A stretch of 64,000 nt of DNA from Peribacillus simplex (GTDB lineage: Bacteria > Bacillota > Bacilli > Bacillales > DSM-1321). Below are positions 9,610 through 18,921 of this stretch, one piece after another. The notes beneath the pieces are model-generated. The model ran no database searches. It worked only from the letters and a program-made list of their open reading frames with translations, and was not told the origin of the DNA. Location: positions 434,001 through 498,000 of the forward strand of contig NZ_FTMX01000003.1 of the NCBI RefSeq assembly GCF_900156045.1. The letters are read 5' to 3'. The first letter of the stretch is position 1. Each line of letters opens with the position of its first letter. Made by a program: the position numbers and the translations under genes.

Positions 9610-9867
9610 TGGCTCTTCCTCCTTTTTAGATACGTTTTCCCTCTTTCCTTCTATATTTAACCATCCGGTGAAAATCCATAGTCGTCTTCTTTTAAGAATA
9701 CTCTAGCAGCCAGGTAATTTCCAGCCACTTTGGTCTCCTGCCAATCCGCAAATTTGAAAATTGTTTGAACACCGAAAAACAGGGATGGTGTTTGCGGGTT
9801 GATATAAATTTCCTTATACTGAAACTATGTTATATTAAAGTTATAATAAGACTTAGGAGTGATCGTA

Positions 9868-10617
9868 ATGAGTGAAGCAGCACAAACACTGGACGGCTGG
9901 TATTGTTTACATGATTTCCGTCTGATCGACTGGGCTTCTTGGAAAACGTTATCAAGCGACGAACGCCAATTGGCCATCTCGGAATTCCAAGGTTTACTGG
10001 ATAAATGGAATATGACACAAAGCGACAATGAAGGCAGCCACGCCCTATATTCCATCGTAGGTCAGAAAGCGGACTTCATGCTTATGTTTGCCCGTCCAAC
10101 CATGGAAGAATTGAATGCAATTGAAAACGAATTCAATAAAACGAAGCTTGCCGAATATACAGTTCCCGCTTATTCATACGTTTCCGTCGTGGAATTAAGC
10201 AATTACTTAGCTGGAGGAGATGGTGAGGACCCTTACCAGAACCCTCATGTCCGTTCAAGACTTTATCCGATACTTCCAAAAGCGAAACATGTATGCTTCT
10301 ATCCAATGGACAAGCGTCGTGATGGCGATGATAACTGGTATATGCTTTCCATGGAAGAGCGCAAAGGCTTAATGCGTTCCCACGGCTTGATTGGCCGCAG
10401 TTATGCCGGTAAAGTAAAACAAATCATTTCGGGTTCTGTCGGTTTTGACGATTATGAATGGGGCGTTACACTATTCGCAGATGATGTCCTTCAATTTAAA
10501 AAATTAATCTATGAAATGCGTTTTGATGAAGTGAGTGCACGTTACGCTGCATTTGGTTCTTTCTTTGTAGGCAATATCCTGCCGGAAGAAAACGTATCTT
10601 CATTCCTATACGTATAA
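9868..10617 (+). CDS. hemQ: Coproheme decarboxylase HemQ
   Basis: A 249-residue chlorite-dismutase-family enzyme that oxidatively decarboxylates iron-coproporphyrin III to haem b, the last step of the Gram-positive haem pathway. Tyr133 and Lys137 in RLYPILPK keep the four-residue spacing of the catalytic Tyr145/Lys149 pair known from Staphylococcus. [13 protein letters not shown] contains the likely proximal haem histidine, His172. I chose the ATG at 9868, 8 bases after AGGAG; an in-frame GTG at 9859 falls inside that ribosome site. A terminator follows. Confidence 0.95.
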   Translation: MSEAAQTLDGWYCLHDFRLIDWASWKTLSSDERQLAISEFQGLLDKWNMTQSDNEGSHALYSIVGQKADFMLMFARPTMEELNAIENEFNKTKLAEYTVPAYSYVSVVELSNYLAGGDGEDPYQNPHVRSRLYPILPKAKHVCFYPMDKRRDGDDNWYMLSMEERKGLMRSHGLIGRSYAGKVKQIISGSVGFDDYEWGVTLFADDVLQFKKLIYEMRFDEVSARYAAFGSFFVGNILPEENVSSFLYV

Positions 10618-10624
10618 GACGATG

Positions 10625-10654
10625 GGCTTCCGGTTTCCGGAAGCTTTTTTTTTT
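10625..10654 (+). terminator. Terminator of hemQ
   Basis: GCTTCCGG and CCGGAAGC form a stem with a TTT loop followed by ten Ts, directly after the stop codon. Confidence 0.92.
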
Positions 10655-11034
10655 GCGTCCCCTCCTTTTTATTTTTCCCCGGCTGTGGAATAAATCCAAT
10701 CAACATCCCATACATTTTCAATAGTGATGAATTTATTTTTTCACAGTCCCATTTAGCTTCAGGAAAATTGATCAAGGCAATTCCTGACTCCAGAGAGGTG
10801 AAGGAACGTTACTTCTATTCATTGGCCGGCAAGAGGATATGGTTTATATCATGAACGGCAGCCGTTATGTATCGCTTAACTTTCATTGTGGTTTTTTAAG
10901 CCACCCGGGGATTGTCCAGAAAACATATACAATACTACCGGTCGCTATAAATCGCACAGTTTCTCCCAGTCCACACTCTTGGATTGTCCAAATTCCACAG
11001 CATCAACTAAACCTTGAATTTAGGAGGGAATGCA
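10655..11034. other. Intergenic region upstream of gerQ, no gene seen
   Basis: About 380 bases between the hemQ terminator and gerQ. No open frame here has both a ribosome site and recognisable content. A TATACAAT at about 10928 resembles a sigma-E -10 element but its -35 region is poor, so I do not call a promoter. Confidence 0.5.
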
Positions 11035-11550
11035 ATGTCACAAAATAATCCTTATGGTAACTACCCGTACGGGGGAAGCCCCTATTACCCCTATGAGAAT
11101 AATGAGCCTGAACTAAGGCAGCAGAATCCTAACATGCAACAAGGTTACCCGCAGCAAGGATACCAACAGCCATCATACCAGCCACAACAGCCCACTATGG
11201 CAGGCACGCCACAACAAATGCCGATGCAGGTGAGTCCAGCCACTTCCGGACCACAGATACCTGGCATGCTTCCGGTCGAACAATCATACATCGAGAACAT
11301 CTTGCGTTTGAATAAAGGGAAATTAGCCACTGTTTATACAACGTTTGAAAACAACAAGGAATGGAATGCCAAGATCTTCAAAGGAATCATTGAGGCTGCA
11401 GGACGCGATCACTTAATCATAAGCGACCCTCAAACGGGAAAACGATACTTAATCCCGATGGTATACTTAGATTATATAACGTTTGATGAAGAAATCGAAT
11501 ATGAATATCCATTTGGAGGCACTGGGCTTACCACCTATTCGCCAAGGTGA
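11035..11550 (+). CDS. gerQ: Spore coat/germination protein GerQ
   Basis: A 171-residue spore coat protein. The N-terminal 75 residues are rich in Gln, Pro, Tyr and Gly (NPYGNYPYGGSPYYPYENN, then repeats of QQGY). The C-terminal half is the conserved GerQ domain: MLPVEQSYIENILRLNKGK, then AGRDHLIISDPQTGKRYLIP. In B. subtilis GerQ is crosslinked into the coat by transglutaminase and localises the hydrolase CwlJ for cortex lysis. The ATG at 11035 is 7 bases after AGGAGG. A shared terminator separates it from convergent ywdK. Confidence 0.94.
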   Translation: MSQNNPYGNYPYGGSPYYPYENNEPELRQQNPNMQQGYPQQGYQQPSYQPQQPTMAGTPQQMPMQVSPATSGPQIPGMLPVEQSYIENILRLNKGKLATVYTTFENNKEWNAKIFKGIIEAAGRDHLIISDPQTGKRYLIPMVYLDYITFDEEIEYEYPFGGTGLTTYSPR

Positions 11551-11563
11551 TTAAAATCCAATA

Positions 11564-11604
11564 AAGAAGAGCCTCGGAATCCATTTGATTCCGAGGCTCT
11601 TCTT
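11564..11604. terminator. Bidirectional terminator between gerQ and ywdK
   Basis: AAGAAGAGCCTCGGAAT pairs fully with ATTCCGAGGCTCTTCTT around a short CCATTTG loop. The ends are A/T-rich on both sides, so it suits both converging genes. Confidence 0.9.
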
Positions 11605-11625
11605 ATATTGGAATGCCTTTTTTCA

Positions 11626-11994
11626 TTACAAGTATTTATATGCAGCAATGATCATCAAGACCCAAGCAACCAAGAATGAAACCCCGCCAAGCGGCGTGAT
11701 GGCACCAAGGACCTTGATTTGCGTAACGCTTAGAACGAATAGGCTTCCAGAAAACAGGATAATTCCTATTAACATAAGCCAGCCGGACCAGTTAATCAGC
11801 GGACTTGAAATCTTTCCAGCCAATAAACCGATTACCAATAAACCAACCGCATGGAACATTTGATATTGAACAGCGGTTTGCCAGGTTTCTAAATATTTAT
11901 CAGGAATTTTCCCTTCCAGTCCGTGTGCACCGAATGCACCTAGTGCCACAGCAATAAACCCATTCAATGCACCTAAAATGATGAACAGTTTCAA
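11626..11994 (-). CDS. ywdK: DUF423 membrane protein YwdK
   Basis: A 122-residue integral membrane protein with four hydrophobic segments. The conserved DUF423 N-terminus is visible ([22 protein letters not shown]), and the second segment follows [10 protein letters not shown]. Function is unknown. The start is a TTG preceded by AAGGGGAG. It is 22 bases downstream of ywdI and probably in one transcript with ung, the small cysteine protein and ywdI. Confidence 0.92.
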   Translation of the reverse strand: MKLFIILGALNGFIAVALGAFGAHGLEGKIPDKYLETWQTAVQYQMFHAVGLLVIGLLAGKISSPLINWSGWLMLIGIILFSGSLFVLSVTQIKVLGAITPLGGVSFLVAWVLMIIAAYKYL

Positions 11995-12016
11995 TTATTC
12001 GCTCCCCTTCCCTCAT

Positions 12017-12274
12017 TTAAAAATCGAACAAGGACTCCCCATTGGCCTCATCCATTTTAACCGGTTCTACATTCGGTGTAGCCGACATAACAGGCTGGGT
12101 CAATGTGATTGGCTTCGGCATGCTGATGTTCGCCGCTTTTTCATCCACCATTACTTCACAAAGGGACTTAATGGCGATTACATACCCCTGCACCTTATCC
12201 TCTGAATTTGCCTGTTTCGCTTTTAAAACAAGCTCTTCGATTTTATCCAACATTTGTCTTGATGAAATATCCAA
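12017..12274 (-). CDS. ywdI: YwdI family protein
   Basis: An 85-residue protein of the YwdI family (88 in B. subtilis), function unknown. The conserved part is SSRQMLDKIEELVLKAKQ through YVIAIKSLCEVMVDE, two amphipathic helices; the C-terminal 40 residues are proline- and acid-rich. I chose the TTG at 12274 because GAGGTGG lies 5 bases upstream and the resulting length fits the family. A longer in-frame reading back to 12394 lacks a ribosome site. It lies between the small cysteine gene and ywdK. Confidence 0.8.
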   Translation of the reverse strand: MDISSRQMLDKIEELVLKAKQANSEDKVQGYVIAIKSLCEVMVDEKAANISMPKPITLTQPVMSATPNVEPVKMDEANGESLFDF

Positions 12275-12357
12275 CTTTACCACCTCGTCTATATACAGGT
12301 CAAAACTATCATAACTAGCATAGCAAAAATCAGAGAAGAAAACACCTTGCATATTTC

Positions 12358-12522
12358 CTACCTCTTTATTGGCTTGGCCTGAAATTTCAAGCATGGCTGT
12401 CCTGAAGAATGAAAAACATCAAGAGAAGGCTGGTTTGATGTTTTAAATTGAAAAGCACGGCATCCCTTTGGAAAACTGGGATCCCAAGTTATATAGAAAT
12501 GACGGCACGCCATACAATTCAC
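12358..12522 (-). CDS. Small cysteine-containing protein downstream of ung
   Basis: A 54-residue protein beginning VNCMACRHFYITWDPSFPKG with later CRAF and a C-terminal SSGQPCLKF. The CxxCxxFYxTWDxxFPxGC pattern recurs in short proteins of Firmicutes; function is unknown and metal binding is a guess from the four cysteines. The start is uncertain: GTG at 12522 gives the usual family length, while a TTG at 12570, inside the end of ung, gives 70 residues. Neither has a strong ribosome site. Position directly after ung suggests translational coupling. Confidence 0.7.
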   Translation of the reverse strand: MNCMACRHFYITWDPSFPKGCRAFQFKTSNQPSLDVFHSSGQPCLKFQAKPIKR

Positions 12523-12544
12523 CCGTTTCGTTTTCTTGCCCCTA

Positions 12545-13225
12545 TCATCGGTTCGAGATTTTCCAATCAATTGGGGATTCCCCCATTTCCATCAACAATT
12601 GATTTGTTGTGGAAAAAGGTTTGGTGCCAAAGAAACCACGGGAAGCCGACAGCGGACTCGGATGTACGGACTTAATGACTTTATGACGGGTTTCATCAAT
12701 CAAAGGGATTTTGGTTTGTGCAGGTTTCCCCCACAGGATGAATACAACAGGTTTCGGACGGTCATTCAATAGGCGAATAACTTGATTCGTAAAGATTTCC
12801 CATCCTTTTCCCCGGTGTGAGTGGGCCTCTCCCTCACGAACAGTCAAGACGGTATTCAATAGAAGCACTCCCTGTTTTGCCCATTCGACTAGGTAACCAT
12901 TATTCGGAACCTCATAGCCTAGATCGGTGTGTAACTCTTTAAAAATATTTCTTAAAGAAGGCGGGATGCGAACCTCCGGCTTAACCGAAAAACTAAGGCC
13001 ATGCGCTTGACCAGGGCCATGGTAAGGGTCCTGTCCAAGGATGACAACCTTTACGTCATCATAAGGAGTATAGTGAAGTGCATTGAAAATATCGTCCTGA
13101 TCGGGATGAACGACTTGCTGACTGTACTCTTGCTTTACGAATTCCCTTAGCTCCTGATAATATTCTTTTTTGAATTCCTCTTTCAATAGAGGCCACCAAT
13201 CATTTGTTAATAACTGCTTTGCCAT
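12545..13225 (-). CDS. ung: Uracil-DNA glycosylase Ung
   Basis: A 226-residue family 1 uracil-DNA glycosylase, which removes uracil from DNA in base excision repair. The water-activating loop is [18 protein letters not shown] and the DNA-intercalation loop is [23 protein letters not shown] follows the family. Length is normal. The ATG begins [18 protein letters not shown]. It is the first gene of a probable ung-small protein-ywdI-ywdK unit on the minus strand and is divergent from the phospholipase D-like gene. Confidence 0.96.
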   Translation of the reverse strand: MAKQLLTNDWWPLLKEEFKKEYYQELREFVKQEYSQQVVHPDQDDIFNALHYTPYDDVKVVILGQDPYHGPGQAHGLSFSVKPEVRIPPSLRNIFKELHTDLGYEVPNNGYLVEWAKQGVLLLNTVLTVREGEAHSHRGKGWEIFTNQVIRLLNDRPKPVVFILWGKPAQTKIPLIDETRHKVIKSVHPSPLSASRGFFGTKPFSTTNQLLMEMGESPIDWKISNR

Positions 13226-13377
13226 CTGCCACAGCCCCTCTCCACTTTTTGAAACTATATTATATCAAACTACATCGCCTTGCCTTTTTCCATAGACTAC
13301 GATTTATGTTTCTATATACCCCAAAAGTGGGAAAATAGAAAGTTAGCAAGCATTTTAACCATGTTGGAGGAATCCCT

Positions 13378-14811
13378 ATGAAAAAATGGTATAAAAGAAA
13401 ACGATTTTATCTGCTTGTCAGCATTTTGATCGTCATTTCTCTCGTAATCGTCTATAACAGCTACAAGCCTCTCCCCGATGGTATTTCCTATGAAGGAAAG
13501 GTTCACCATGTCGAGGATATCGATTTCATCTATGACCTTTCCTATCACGATGAACAAGGGGATCTGCAACATGAGCAGCGAATTTTTAAAACCATAAATC
13601 AAGCCATAGAAGAGGCTGATTCCTATATCGTAATCGACATGTTTTTGTTTAACGCTTTTTATGATGAAAAGATAAACTTCCCGAAGTTAACCGAGAACCT
13701 GAAGGATAATCTGGTTGAACAGAAGAAAAAGAAACCTGGCCTCCAGGTCATTTTCATTACTGATGAAGTGAATACTTCCTATAATGCCTACCAGCTAGAG
13801 GCATTGGAAACGATGAAGAAAAATGGCATTGATGTCATTGTTACCAACTTAGACCGCCTCCGGGATCCGAATCCTCTCTATTCAGGTGTATATCGAACCT
13901 TTTTCCAATGGTTCGGTGAAAGCGGGAAAGGCTGGATTGTGAATCCAATGGCTAAAAGCGCACCAAAGGTCACATTGCGTTCTTATCTTAGACTGATGAA
14001 TATCAAGGCCAATCACAGAAAAGTGGTCGCTACTGAAAAAACGGCCATCATCTCATCTGCCAATCCTCATGACGCAAGTGGATTCCATTCCAATATTGCG
14101 TTCCAGATGGATGGGAATATCATCGGAGATTTTGTTAAAGCCGAAGAAGCCGCTTCGAAATTCTCGGGAGGACCGAAGTCATTTCCTGAATTCAAAGGGA
14201 CATCAGCAGATAAAGGACCGATAACGGTACAACTGCTAACGGAAGGAAAAATCAATAAACATGTCCTTAAGTCAATTAAAGATGCAAAAAAGGGTGACAA
14301 CATCCAGCTTGCCATGTTCTATATTGCCGATCGCGAGGTTGTCGAGGCATTAACGGATGCAGCTAAACGGGGTGTGAAGATTCAAATGATATTGGATCCG
14401 AATCAAAACGCTTTCGGAAGTGAAAAAATCGGGCTTCCCAATCTTCCGGTTGCTGCCGAATTCGAAAAACTAGGGAATGAAAACATCTCGATTCGCTGGT
14501 ACAAAACAGATAAAGAACAGTTCCATACAAAGTTGATGATGATCCAAAGGGCTAATGAAACGGTTATCCTTGGAGGATCGGCTAATTATACGTCACGCAA
14601 TCTGGATGACTATAATCTTGAAGCGAATGTTGAAATCCATGCTCCAAATGATGCGGACGTTTCCAAGGATGTGGATAGCTATTTTCAAAGACTCTGGACA
14701 AATCAAAATGGAACATACACGGTGGATTACAGTGATTACCAGAAGAAACTGCCTGTCTTTAAATACTTGACCTACCGCATTCAGAAGGTGTTCCGCTTCA
14801 CCACTTACTAA
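13378..14811 (+). CDS. Membrane-anchored phospholipase D-like protein
   Basis: A 477-residue protein with one N-terminal membrane segment (about residues 10-27) after a basic MKKWYKRKR stretch; the rest is probably outside the cell. Two HxK phosphatidyltransferase motifs are present: NHRKVVATEKTAIISSANPH and FHTKLMMIQRANETVILGG followed by SANYTSRN. The second lacks the usual Asp six residues after Lys, as some relatives do. Two such motifs form one active site in cardiolipin synthases and phospholipase D. The substrate is not evident. GGAGGAATCCCT precedes the ATG. GTTTCT-N15-GGGAAA upstream resembles a sigma-B promoter only weakly. Confidence 0.85.
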   Translation: MKKWYKRKRFYLLVSILIVISLVIVYNSYKPLPDGISYEGKVHHVEDIDFIYDLSYHDEQGDLQHEQRIFKTINQAIEEADSYIVIDMFLFNAFYDEKINFPKLTENLKDNLVEQKKKKPGLQVIFITDEVNTSYNAYQLEALETMKKNGIDVIVTNLDRLRDPNPLYSGVYRTFFQWFGESGKGWIVNPMAKSAPKVTLRSYLRLMNIKANHRKVVATEKTAIISSANPHDASGFHSNIAFQMDGNIIGDFVKAEEAASKFSGGPKSFPEFKGTSADKGPITVQLLTEGKINKHVLKSIKDAKKGDNIQLAMFYIADREVVEALTDAAKRGVKIQMILDPNQNAFGSEKIGLPNLPVAAEFEKLGNENISIRWYKTDKEQFHTKLMMIQRANETVILGGSANYTSRNLDDYNLEANVEIHAPNDADVSKDVDSYFQRLWTNQNGTYTVDYSDYQKKLPVFKYLTYRIQKVFRFTTY

Positions 14812-14830
14812 AATTTTCTTCGAAATGAAT

Positions 14831-14856
14831 GTTTATCAGTGCCCAAATGAGGTTAT
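14831..14856 (+). promoter_or_regulatory. Putative sigma-B promoter
   Basis: GTTTAT, 14 bases, then GGTTAT, about 90 bases before the YflT-like stress gene. This is close to the sigma-B consensus GTTTAA-N12-14-GGGTAT and suits a general stress gene. Confidence 0.5.
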
Positions 14857-14946
14857 ATACTACTATAGCCAACAAGCAACTGTAATAAGCAAGATTCCAT
14901 TTACCTATATTCAAGAGAATCTCACTAAATTCAAGGAGGAGTTTAT

Positions 14947-15294
14947 ATGTATCAAGTACATGTAGTAGAAAACGGTTTACAAGCAAAGGAAAAAATCGAT
15001 GAATTAGTTACATCAGGTTATACGAAAGACGATGTATATTTGTTTGCCCATGATAAAACCCGTTCAAAACACCTTACCGAGAATACAAATACAGAAGGTG
15101 TAGGCATGAAGGAACAAGGTTTCCTTGATACCGTCGGAAATCTTTTTAAATCACGCGGAGATGAACTTCGTAACCGAATGAGCAACCTTGGCCTTAGTGA
15201 TATGGAGGCAGAACGTTACGAGGAAGTGCTTGACGAAGGAAAAGTAGTCATCGTTGCTTCCAAGCAAGATAATAAAGACGGGGTTACACACTAA
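14947..15294 (+). CDS. General stress protein, YflT-like
   Basis: A 115-residue cytosolic protein of the heat/general stress YflT (GSP17M) type. The start YQVHVVENGLQAKEKIDELVTSGY and the VYLFAHDKTRS segment are characteristic; the C-terminal half (DTVGNLFKSRGDELRNRM, then MEAERYEEVLDEGKVVIVA) forms a second alpha/beta part. Molecular function is unknown; relatives are in the sigma-B regulon. A strong AAGGAGGAG ribosome site and the sigma-B-like promoter upstream support stress control. A strong terminator follows. Confidence 0.85.
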   Translation: MYQVHVVENGLQAKEKIDELVTSGYTKDDVYLFAHDKTRSKHLTENTNTEGVGMKEQGFLDTVGNLFKSRGDELRNRMSNLGLSDMEAERYEEVLDEGKVVIVASKQDNKDGVTH

Positions 15295-15318
15295 TACCCG
15301 ATAACCATTACCCTATAT

Positions 15319-15356
15319 AAAAAAGCGAGGCTCCTTAACCGGCAGCCTCGTTTTTT
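15319..15356. terminator. Terminator between the stress gene and moeB
   Basis: AAAAAAGCGAGGCT pairs with AGCCTCGTTTTTT around a 12-base loop. It can end the stress gene on the plus strand and the convergent molybdopterin operon on the minus strand. Confidence 0.9.
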
Positions 15357-15363
15357 AAACTCA

Positions 15364-16383
15364 TTATCCCAGGATGCTTTGGTACGTGGCCTTTGCATGG
15401 ACCATGTCCTTCGTACCGTGAATCAACGCCCGGCCATCCTTGAAAATGACGATACGCTCCCCAGCTTTTTCACAAGAGAGAAGAAATGGATTGAATTTCA
15501 CCAAATAGCCGCTGCTGTCCAGATCTTTGGCTAGTTTCTCGAGATGCAGTTCCAAAGGTTTTGGCGGTCTTACCTGTACAGTATCCCTCCCGCAAAGAAC
15601 AGCCGTTTTCGTTGCATTTTCCAGTGTTAAAAAGGGGTATGTCCTCTGCTCTCCGCATGAGAGACAATCTTTCTTTTTCGCTTTTGTCAATTTAACGGTT
15701 TGGTATTGATTGCTCCAAAGGTCAAAAGAAACAAGTGCAGGCCGTACTGATTCCCAATCTTCAGCAAGGATTTTCAAAGCTTCGGCAGTTTGGTGTGCCA
15801 CTACCATCGTTACAGCTGGTGATATGATTCCCCCTGTGTCACAGGTCATTCCTTGAATGGGGATTGCTTTAAGCAAACAGTGCAAACATGGAGTCTGTCC
15901 GGGAAGGATCGTCAAAGTCATACCTACACTCCCCACACATGCCCCATAAATCCACGGTATATGAAGCTTTTGTGATAAATCATTAATGATCATCCGTGTC
16001 TCAAAATTATCGGTTGCATCCAATATCAAATCAACATCACCAAGCAGCTGTTCTAAGTTCTGGGCAGTTGCGTCCATGATGATGGCATTCACTTCAACTT
16101 CATGATTGATATCAAACAAATGACGCTTTGCCGCTTCTGCTTTTGGCAGTTTCTCCTCGACATCCCGTTCCGTATACATTTGTTGGCGCTGTAAATTACT
16201 GGTCTCGACATAATCCCTGTCGACAATGGTAAGCTTCCCTACTCCTGCCCGAGTAAGGGCCTCGGCATTAGCAGATCCCAAAGCCCCTGCACCAAGAAGC
16301 AAGACATGCTTCTTCATAATTTTCAATTGGCCCCCTTCACCAATGGGGGCGAATAAAGTCTGCCTTGAATATCGTTCTTTCAC
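15364..16383 (-). CDS. moeB: MoeB/ThiF-type adenylyltransferase
   Basis: A 339-residue E1-like enzyme that adenylates the C-terminal glycine of MoaD for sulphur loading in molybdopterin synthesis. The nucleotide-binding loop is LLLGAGALGSANAEALTRAG; DRDYVETSNLQRQQMY follows. Zinc is probably held by CLHC and CLSC. A C-terminal stretch of about 70 residues follows the second zinc pair and is unlike a rhodanese domain. The GTG start lies 7 bases after GGGAGG. ThiF is possible by sequence alone, but the neighbours moaD, moaE and mobA point to MoeB. Confidence 0.88.
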   Translation of the reverse strand: MKERYSRQTLFAPIGEGGQLKIMKKHVLLLGAGALGSANAEALTRAGVGKLTIVDRDYVETSNLQRQQMYTERDVEEKLPKAEAAKRHLFDINHEVEVNAIIMDATAQNLEQLLGDVDLILDATDNFETRMIINDLSQKLHIPWIYGACVGSVGMTLTILPGQTPCLHCLLKAIPIQGMTCDTGGIISPAVTMVVAHQTAEALKILAEDWESVRPALVSFDLWSNQYQTVKLTKAKKKDCLSCGEQRTYPFLTLENATKTAVLCGRDTVQVRPPKPLELHLEKLAKDLDSSGYLVKFNPFLLSCEKAGERIVIFKDGRALIHGTKDMVHAKATYQSILG

Positions 16384-16407
16384 CGTGAACCCTCCCTTCC
16401 GAACGCC

Positions 16408-16641
16408 TTAGCCCCCACTTACTGGCGGAATGAAAGCAACTGTATCTCCATCAGATAGAATCGTGTCATCATCGGCAAATTCTTCATTGACCGCCGTCAT
16501 CACGGTTTCAAGACCTTCCAATTGAAAATCCACCCTCATTTTTCCTTTTAGCTCCGCCACACTCATTCCATTTCCTTCTATAGAAAGAGTCTCTTTGCCT
16601 AGCTCATCTTTCAATTGGGCAAATAAAAGTACATTAATCAT
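16408..16641 (-). CDS. moaD: Molybdopterin synthase sulphur carrier subunit MoaD
   Basis: A 77-residue ubiquitin-fold protein ending in IPPVSGG; the terminal Gly-Gly is the site of adenylation and thiocarboxylation. It delivers sulphur to MoaE. The ATG at 16641 follows AAAAGGGGG with 6-base spacing and overlaps the end of moaE by 8 bases, implying translational coupling. A TTG one codon earlier is less likely. Confidence 0.93.
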   Translation of the reverse strand: MINVLLFAQLKDELGKETLSIEGNGMSVAELKGKMRVDFQLEGLETVMTAVNEEFADDDTILSDGDTVAFIPPVSGG

Positions 16642-17098
16642 CAATATCCCCCTTTTCCGGTTTCCCCGATGGATATGGAACGGTTTCCAACTGGTTTCCT
16701 ACCCATGTCTCCCCATCTTCCCAGTGTTCTTTTTTCCAGATCGGGACGATTTCTTTAATTCTTTCAATCGCATACCTGTTCGCCTCATATGCATCATTTC
16801 GATGTGGCGTACTAACGGCAATAACCACTGCGATATCCGTGATTTCAAGTTTACCTACACGGTGGGTGATCGCCGTTTCTGCATCAGGCCAACGTTCCTT
16901 GATCTCAGATCCGATTTGCTCCAATTTCTTGATGGCCATCGGTTCATACGCTTCGTAAATTAAGAAGAGAGTCTTTTTCCCTTTCGTCATTTCCCTCACT
17001 GTACCAATAAATGTCGTGACGGCACCTGCATTTCGATTGACTACTTTATCAATCACTTCCTGGATGACAATCGGCTCTTTTGAAATATTATAATTCAT
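16634..17098 (-). CDS. moaE: Molybdopterin synthase catalytic subunit MoaE
   Basis: A 154-residue catalytic subunit of molybdopterin synthase, which converts precursor Z to molybdopterin with sulphur from MoaD. Family stretches include AGAVTTFIGTVREMTKGKK, RVGKLEITDIAVVIAVSTPHR and PIWKKEHWEDGETW, where the lysines of KKEHW lie in the active site. I chose ATG at 17098, 8 bases after AAAGGA; an in-frame ATG at 17107 sits on that site. It overlaps mobA by 11 bases and moaD by 8. Confidence 0.94.
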   Translation of the reverse strand: MNYNISKEPIVIQEVIDKVVNRNAGAVTTFIGTVREMTKGKKTLFLIYEAYEPMAIKKLEQIGSEIKERWPDAETAITHRVGKLEITDIAVVIAVSTPHRNDAYEANRYAIERIKEIVPIWKKEHWEDGETWVGNQLETVPYPSGKPEKGDIDD

Positions 17099-17723
17099 GT
17101 CTACCATCCTTTATATATAATTCAGTTTGATCAATATAACCTGCCTCTTGATAATCTTCCATCGTATTCATATTGAAAAAAAGATATTGAAAATGTTCAG
17201 GATTCTCGCGATATAACTTAAAGTCGGTTTCTTTCATGACTTTCACCGAAATCTTTTCCAAAAATAGACTCATTTTTAATTCATGTTTCAATAAACACTC
17301 CGTCAGTACAGGAAGACACCTTTTATGGTAAACAGCAAAAAGCGGCTGAAGCCTGCCATTTATTTCTGGAACGACAGCATCGAATTCAGGTTCATAATGG
17401 GAAATGATATCCTTTATGGCATCTGCACTCACAAACGGCATATCACAGGCTGCAAGGAATTGAAGCTCCGTTTTCGATGAGGTCAACCCTGCATGCAATC
17501 CGCCAAGCGGGCCTTGATCTTTATGTAAATCCGGAATTAGCGGAAGTTGCAGAAAATGATATTCTTCAAATGTATTCGTAATGACCATGACGTTTTCTGA
17601 CACCTTTTTCAATTCGGATGCCACTCTTGAAATGTTCACAACGCCACCTATGGTCAACAGGGCCTTATTCACTCCCATACGGCTTGATTTCCCACCAGCT
17701 AAAAGCAACATTGTCCATTCCAC
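17088..17723 (-). CDS. mobA: Molybdenum cofactor guanylyltransferase MobA
   Basis: A 211-residue nucleotidyltransferase that adds GMP to molybdopterin for bis-MGD enzymes. The GTP-binding signature is LLLAGGKSSRMGVNKALL at the N-terminus, followed by DQGPLGGLHAGLTSS and AACDMPFVSADA, where Asp binds Mg. A GTG start lies 6 bases after GGAGGGAG. It is the first gene of the mobA-moaE-moaD-moeB unit. Genes for precursor Z (moaA, moaC) and molybdate insertion (moeA) are not in this window. Confidence 0.92.
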   Translation of the reverse strand: MEWTMLLLAGGKSSRMGVNKALLTIGGVVNISRVASELKKVSENVMVITNTFEEYHFLQLPLIPDLHKDQGPLGGLHAGLTSSKTELQFLAACDMPFVSADAIKDIISHYEPEFDAVVPEINGRLQPLFAVYHKRCLPVLTECLLKHELKMSLFLEKISVKVMKETDFKLYRENPEHFQYLFFNMNTMEDYQEAGYIDQTELYIKDGRHEL

Positions 17724-18093
17724 AAGAATCTCCCTCCCTTTTTTGGGTTTAATCCAGCATCGAACGGTAAAGCTATACTAAATGTGTCCACTATATTTAA
17801 ATATTTTAAATCAACTTTGAAAATAATGACACCTTCTCAAACTTTGCTTTGTATATCAAAAGGTGGAAAGTGGGGTCCAAAGCTGAAAAAGCGGGCTACC
17901 CGTCCATCCGATTTCCAGAATTCCAGGTCCGAAAAATGACTTATGCGTGGCCATTGCACTTCTTTCTCCAAAACACTCATATTAGGGTGAAAACTAAGTT
18001 TTACATAAAAGAAATTTTGGTATATTCTAAAAATAGGATATTAACTGGTATGCTGATAATATCGATAACTTATTCTCCTGAGGAGGTCACATA
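17724..18093. other. Intergenic region between mobA and pdxK
   Basis: 370 bases between divergent genes. It is AT-rich near pdxK. An open frame across 17849-18094 has no ribosome site or recognisable content. I see no clear riboswitch fold. Confidence 0.5.
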
Positions 18094-18921
18094 ATGACTA
18101 TGAAAAGAGCTATGACAGTTGCCGGATCTGATTCGAGCGGCGGTGCTGGTCTTCAAGCAGATTTAAAGACATTCCAAGAATTCGGCGTTTACGGTATGTC
18201 CGCTTTAACGACAATCGTGACGATGGATCCGAAAAATGGCTGGTCCCATAATGTATTCCCTACACCGGTCGAAGTTTTGGAAGCCCAAATCGAAACGATT
18301 TTATCAATCGGCATTGATGCAATGAAAACGGGAATGCTTGGATCAGTGGAAATCATTGAACTTGTTGCCCGTAAAATAGACGAGTTGAAGCTGGACAAAG
18401 TCGTAATCGATCCAGTTATGGTATGTAAAGGTGAAGATGAAGTATTGCACCCTGAAACGGCCGTAGCTCTGCGGGAACTGCTTGTTCCACGTGCAACTGT
18501 AGTCACGCCAAACCTGTTCGAGGCCGCTCAGTTAGCGGGAACTGCGCCTATCAAGACGATTGATGACATGAGGGCTGCAGCTGAAAAGATTCATGCACTT
18601 GGTGCAAAATATGTCTTGATCAAAGGCGGTAATAAGCTGGATCTGGATAAAGCCATCGACCTTTTATATGATGGAAAGGAATTTGAAATCCTTGAATCAG
18701 AAAAAATCGAAACGACCAATACACATGGTGCCGGCTGTTCTTCTTCTGCAGCTATTGCTGCTCAATTGGCTGAAGGGAAAAGCCCGCGTGAGGCTATCCT
18801 CATTTCTAAAGACTTCATTACCGAGGCGGTTCGCCATTCTTGGAAGATGAATGACTATGTTGGACCTGTCAATCATGGTGCATACCACAAATATGGAATT
18901 GCGGACAAAACACAAAAATAA
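18094..18921 (+). CDS. pdxK: Pyridoxine kinase PdxK (ThiD-like ribokinase family)
   Basis: A 275-residue ThiD-family kinase. It matches B. subtilis PdxK (formerly YwdB), which phosphorylates pyridoxal and related vitamers and can also act on hydroxymethylpyrimidine. Features: VAGSDSSGGAGLQADLKTF, DAMKTGMLGS, VIDPVMVCKGEDE and the anion-hole loop NTHGAGCSSSAAIAAQLAEG near the C-terminus. The ATG is 7 bases after AGGAGG. B. subtilis carries this gene near ung, so position supports PdxK over ThiD, though sequence alone leaves both open. Confidence 0.87.
   Translation: MTMKRAMTVAGSDSSGGAGLQADLKTFQEFGVYGMSALTTIVTMDPKNGWSHNVFPTPVEVLEAQIETILSIGIDAMKTGMLGSVEIIELVARKIDELKLDKVVIDPVMVCKGEDEVLHPETAVALRELLVPRATVVTPNLFEAAQLAGTAPIKTIDDMRAAAEKIHALGAKYVLIKGGNKLDLDKAIDLLYDGKEFEILESEKIETTNTHGAGCSSSAAIAAQLAEGKSPREAILISKDFITEAVRHSWKMNDYVGPVNHGAYHKYGIADKTQK

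Noticed and set aside
10839..11048. Plus-strand open frame overlapping the gerQ start
   Set aside because: It overlaps the gerQ ribosome site and start in another frame and has no recognisable content.
17724..18093. A riboswitch before pdxK or mobA
   Set aside because: No TPP, molybdenum cofactor or other conserved core could be found by eye.
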